From the NCBI GenBank assembly GCA_030765125.1, contig JAVCDD010000234.1:1-41428 (forward strand): a DNA stretch of 41,428 bases. The letters run 5' to 3'. Origin of the DNA: Candidatus Hatepunaea meridiana (lineage in GTDB: Bacteria > Electryoneota > AABM5-125-24 > Hatepunaeales > Hatepunaeaceae). A program made the translations under genes and the position numbers. Each line of letters opens with the position of its first letter. Position 1 is the first letter of the stretch. Below the pieces are notes generated by a model. The model did not search any database. It was not told where the DNA came from and was given only the letters and a program-made list of their open reading frames with translations. Shown here one piece after another: positions 38,132 through 41,428 of this stretch.

Positions 38132-40570
38132 TTATTGTATTAAAAGTACTTTACAAGTTTGAGTGACCTGGTCGTTTGATAATGAAATCAGATACACTCC
38201 TGACGGAACAGCATCAGCATTCAACACAACCTGATGACTACCGACTGACTGAACACCATCGAATAGCGTCGTTACTAACTTCCCGTTCACGTCGTACACA
38301 CTCAATGTCACTTGTCCCATTCGAGGCAATTGATAGGTGATGGTTGTCATAGAGTTGAACGGGTTTGGATAACTCTCAAATAATTTGAAACGATCCGGTG
38401 AATCATAATGGATTTCTTCAGTTGATTGAACTCCTTCCAGATTTTCTGAAGCAAAAGACGGCGTCATCTGCCTGAATTCCCCGGTACCGTTCGGGTATCT
38501 GCCCAAACTGATGTCAGTTGTCTGCTCATACCATTCGACTCTATCAATATCTTCATTGCCGTAATCAAACAACAGCAATTCACCCTCAAATCCAGACAGT
38601 GAAAAATCAGTATGCAATCCAGCTTGATCCACGTCACCATCTGCCCAAACAATCAAATAGCCATGTGAGGCAATTGATGTATCCGGGAAGAGCCAATTTT
38701 CTTCAGGCATAATAGTTTCGATACAAAAACTTACACTTGCTAAAGAAATTGATTCATCACTGTTGTTGAACAGTTCAATCCAGGAATCGAATTCATTATC
38801 CTGGTCCACTTGGGTGGTATCGTTGATTATGAGTATTTCGTTGATTACCAATCCACTGTAATCGTGAATCTCCTCATCTTCGTTTTCCGATCCGAACGAG
38901 GGAACCATTTCTGTAAATTCACCAGTACCATTCGGATACCTTCCATAACTTCGATCAGCCATTTGATCACCAAATTCAATCTCATCAAGAGTGTTTCCAT
39001 CCGGAGCGGTAAAATATAGATTACCTCCCCGTGAAGGTAACTGGAAATCAGCGTGTAATCCCTCCTGCTCCATATCCTCGTCCGTCCAGATAATCAGATA
39101 ATCATGTCCATCTATAGAAGTGTCCGGAATAATCCACGACGTTTCAAAATTATCATTTATCCCGATTCGAAATCCCCACAATGACAGTTCTTCATCGCTG
39201 TTGTTGTACAGCTCAATCCAACTGTCAAATTCATCGTCCTGATCCGCTTGGGTGGTGTCGTTGACGACTAAAAACTCGTTGATTACTACGTCACCTTCAT
39301 CAAGAGGATGTAAACTATACAATCCAGGATAATCCACCGCATAACGCAATGATCGAGCAATCTGTGAACGATTAACAGTATGCTCCCATTCAATATCTCC
39401 ATCTCGATTCACCTCAAACAAATGACCACTGGTGGATTCGCTGATTAAGGTATTTCCATTGGGAAGACGCTGGCAGCCGCCGAGGTGATTTGAATAGAAA
39501 TCTCTGCCATCTGAGTATGTCCATACAGGTTCATCGGGACCGAAGGCTTCACCTTCTTCAAGCTCATAATGTCCTTCATCGTCAACAGGCGGGATGATTT
39601 CGACGACAACTGATTGGCGCTGTCCTTCACCATTATTAAAAGCTAATATGTTTCCAGCGCCGGGAAGTCCTTGCGGAATCCACCATGAACAATGGAGAAC
39701 GTCGAAATACTGTTCACCATCAGCGTCGTAATTGCCTGGATTACCCCATCTATAAAGGATGTCGCCGCCAATCCCGCTGTTTCCACCTTCGTGGCTGGCA
39801 GCCTCTTCAGTAGTCGTGCTATGGTCGATTATATAAAATTCATCCGCAAAATGCGAACTTATTACAATCTGATCCAGATCAGGATTGTAACTTATCCCAT
39901 TGATATGCAGCCAATCACCTCCGCCAGGACCGGGTCCGCCATCGCGTCCAGCCATATTAATATCGAGCAATTCAGGATGGTCTGCTATGACGCCATAATT
40001 ATCACTATTCTGATTATAGTCTTGGATCAAGTGATCCCAAGCATGCCATTCCCAGACTATTTCAGCGCCCCCGTCACCGTCAGGTTCGACTTCAATTATA
40101 TGATCGGGCCACAGCAGGGCATTTCGATTAAAACCAGCCTGTCTTGCTTCGGCAGTGGATTTAACTTCCCAGGCTATTGCCATGACGTTGCCGTTGGGTA
40201 ATATTTCAAGATCGTGATGTGTTATGTATGTAGCGCTGCTGTATTCAAATTCCCAAACAACATCGGCATCCCAGTCAATCTCCTGGATAAGTCCGGCATA
40301 CGCTCCGCCTCGCAAACTGGGATTGTTGACCTGACCTGGGCGCAGGAGATTCCCATTCTCCAGCAGGTAAACCGCATAACCACCATTTCGGTTATTATTC
40401 CAGGTATGAACATTTCTACCATCCATATCAATCAGATAGGTGGTTCGCGCATTAGTGGGATTAAACAGAGTGTATCCTTCATATGGTTCTGCTTTGATGG
40501 AACTGATAAAGGATAGAAGAATGATTGAAATTAAAGTTGTAAAGAAAAGGGGTGATTTTGTGAGTTGCAT
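38132..40570 (-). CDS. Secreted arylsulfotransferase-family protein with two lamin-tail domains and a sorting domain
   Basis: The 812-residue protein has a signal peptide (LFFTTLISIILLSFISSIKA). Residues 30-420 form a propeller of arylsulfotransferase (ASST, PF05935/PF14269) type: YLIDMDGRNVHTWNN, HHDLEILPNGNVMAIAW, WLHINGISYNPDLDQIVISS and CQRLPNGNTLISESTSGHLF. Two lamin-tail domains follow (VVINEFLVVNDTTQADQDDE, about 428; LVINEILIINDTTQVDQDNE, about 577). The Por-type domain (SYPNPFNSMTTITYQLPRMG) closes it. ASST enzymes move sulfate between phenols, and the family His residues appear (HHDLE, WLHING), but activity is not certain. Lamin-tail domains in secreted bacterial proteins are thought to be adhesive or structural. 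Confidence 0.85.
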   Translation of the reverse strand: MQLTKSPLFFTTLISIILLSFISSIKAEPYEGYTLFNPTNARTTYLIDMDGRNVHTWNNNRNGGYAVYLLENGNLLRPGQVNNPSLRGGAYAGLIQEIDWDADVVWEFEYSSATYITHHDLEILPNGNVMAIAWEVKSTAEARQAGFNRNALLWPDHIIEVEPDGDGGAEIVWEWHAWDHLIQDYNQNSDNYGVIADHPELLDINMAGRDGGPGPGGGDWLHINGISYNPDLDQIVISSHFADEFYIIDHSTTTEEAASHEGGNSGIGGDILYRWGNPGNYDADGEQYFDVLHCSWWIPQGLPGAGNILAFNNGEGQRQSVVVEIIPPVDDEGHYELEEGEAFGPDEPVWTYSDGRDFYSNHLGGCQRLPNGNTLISESTSGHLFEVNRDGDIEWEHTVNRSQIARSLRYAVDYPGLYSLHPLDEGDVVINEFLVVNDTTQADQDDEFDSWIELYNNSDEELSLWGFRIGINDNFETSWIIPDTSIDGHDYLIIWTDEDMEQEGLHADFQLPSRGGNLYFTAPDGNTLDEIEFGDQMADRSYGRYPNGTGEFTEMVPSFGSENEDEEIHDYSGLVINEILIINDTTQVDQDNEFDSWIELFNNSDESISLASVSFCIETIMPEENWLFPDTSIASHGYLIVWADGDVDQAGLHTDFSLSGFEGELLLFDYGNEDIDRVEWYEQTTDISLGRYPNGTGEFRQMTPSFASENLEGVQSTEEIHYDSPDRFKLFESYPNPFNSMTTITYQLPRMGQVTLSVYDVNGKLVTTLFDGVQSVGSHQVVLNADAVPSGVYLISLSNDQVTQTCKVLLIQ

Positions 40571-41049
40571 TGTGATTCCTGATTGTATTGTTGTATTGCT
40601 GTATTGCTGTATTGTTTGATTGTTAGATTGTTATTTTGATGTTCTGTAACAATATAGCAATTTAACAATAAAGCAATACTTAATAATGATAATAAGCGGT
40701 CTTTCAGCAGGCGCTATTTTACTTACCTATAATTGAAACACATAAAATTATCATCTCACGCGCCAAATAATCATTGGATTAATCAAAGTGCGAATAATAT
40801 AACGGGTTGTGTGTATTCTGTTCGCAGTTTGGTACTAATGAGAGCGTTATTTATGATTATCGAACGAGTTTAAACATCTCCTTGTGATTCGCAATAATTA
40901 TGCCTAAAGCGATTCAAATATAATATGCAATTTTGCTTAATACTATTTGATATTACGAAATAAATGGATATGTCGCATTTGGTTTGTATAAGTGAAGTTG
41001 TTTAAAAGGAAACATCATTTCGCGGGATGATTCAACAGGTATGAAAAGA
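40571..41049. other. Intergenic region with a short-unit palindrome
   Basis: 40585-40680 holds tandem TGTATTGC/TGTATTGT units facing AGCAATTTAACAATAAAGCA, forming an imperfect palindrome akin to the TTGTAATG elements by ftsE. The rest (40690-41049) is AT-rich, with no ORF or RNA gene that I can support. Confidence 0.6.
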
Positions 41050-41125
41050 GTTCTGAGTGCGCGCTTCAGCGCGTAATACCTTTGGAATATAGAGCATAGT
41101 TAACACGCGCTAAAGCGCGCACTCA
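41050..41125. repeat. Family A palindrome, copy 4
   Basis: GTTCTGAGTGCGCGCTTCAG at 41050-41069 is identical to the copy at 556. The right arm CGCGCTAAAGCGCGCACTCA is slightly changed. It lies just beyond the tRNA-Leu 3' end, so it may act as terminator of the tRNA transcript. Confidence 0.85.
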
Positions 41126-41146
41126 TTACTCATAGTCGCGTTTTAG

Positions 41147-41231
<85 letters not shown>

Positions 41232-41264
41232 TATAATAAGTGAGCAAGTGAGAAAGTAAGCAAG

Positions 41265-41407
41265 TAACATTACTTTGTTAAGTGCTAATTTCGCGTAGGG
41301 GCCAATTTATTGAGCCCCTTCTACTTATGCAAAAGGGCTCGATAAATCGGCCCCTACGCGGAACTTTTAATGTTTCAAACAATTATAAAAACCAATATTG
41401 ATACTTA
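41265..41407. repeat. Stand-alone copy of the IS-end palindrome
   Basis: From GTAACATTACTTTGTTAAGT onward it matches 31766-31907 almost base for base, including the last codons of the IS1 transposase. The 18-bp IS ends are absent and the match stops at GATACTTA. It lies 34 bp upstream of the tRNA-Leu start. The last 21 bases of the window (GTGCCTGACCG, AAAAGTCCCC) belong to something else. Confidence 0.85.
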
Positions 41408-41428
41408 GTGCCTGACCGAAAAGTCCCC

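Noticed and set aside
39692..40201. 169-codon plus-strand frame within the ASST-like gene
   Set aside because: It is antisense to conserved propeller repeats and has no ribosome site or recognisable domain.
41232..41265. TATTAT next to the tRNA as its promoter
   Set aside because: On the minus strand it ends only about two bases before the tRNA 5' end and no matching -35 box lies at the right distance.
41408..41428. Last 21 bases as the end of another mobile element
   Set aside because: The sequence GTGCCTGACCGAAAAGTCCC resembles ends of small dispersed palindromes, but the window stops before a second arm could be seen.

Overview
The window comes from a Gram-negative, moderately AT-rich bacterium, probably an uncultured lineage of the Fibrobacterota-Chlorobiota-Bacteroidota (FCB) superphylum. 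The evidence is four secreted proteins (plus one C-terminal fragment) ending in type IX secretion-type sorting domains with the motif YPNPFNS, LPP20-type envelope lipoproteins, a menaquinone methyltransferase and a meso-diaminopimelate-type MurE. The phylum cannot be fixed from this sequence alone.

Layout. 1-550: tail of a sorting-domain protein, then queF. 637-7006 (minus): five envelope genes (an exported protein, an LPP20 lipoprotein, a large LPP20-like protein, a DUF6175-like protein and an outer-membrane beta-barrel protein). 7431-10535: a propeller-type sensor kinase that stops before its ATPase domain. 10718-11443 (minus): menG. 11684-29824 (plus): a division and cell-wall (dcw) cluster in the order mraZ, mraZ, rsmH, ftsL, ftsI, a truncated murE paralogue, murE, murD, ftsW, murC, murB, ftsQ, ftsA, ftsZ, a methyltransferase, ftsE, ftsX. 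murF, mraY and murG are not in the cluster. 30011-31745: a frameshifted secreted repeat protein. 31752-32669: a complete but frame-damaged IS1-family element. 32815-40570 (minus): sorting-domain proteins (a beta-helix protein, a five-haem cytochrome, an arylsulfotransferase/lamin-tail protein), a sorting-domain remnant, a membrane-anchored coiled-coil protein and a methyltransferase. 41147-41231 (minus): tRNA-Leu(UAG).

The most unusual property is dense colonisation by several families of small palindromic elements, including inside essential genes. One 28-nt palindrome lies in the same reading frame inside ftsQ, the methyltransferase gene and ftsX, and adds the peptide LRQVLTPDA each time. 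Another family adds about 45 residues to MurE, and one copy supplies the stop codon of the truncated MurE paralogue. A third family has separated ftsE from ftsX, leaving a 13-bp direct duplication. This resembles the protein-coding palindromic elements known from Rickettsia, here in a division cluster. Other points are two mraZ genes whose promoters share an operator-like 10-mer, an ftsI with no usual start codon, and a sorting-domain multihaem cytochrome.
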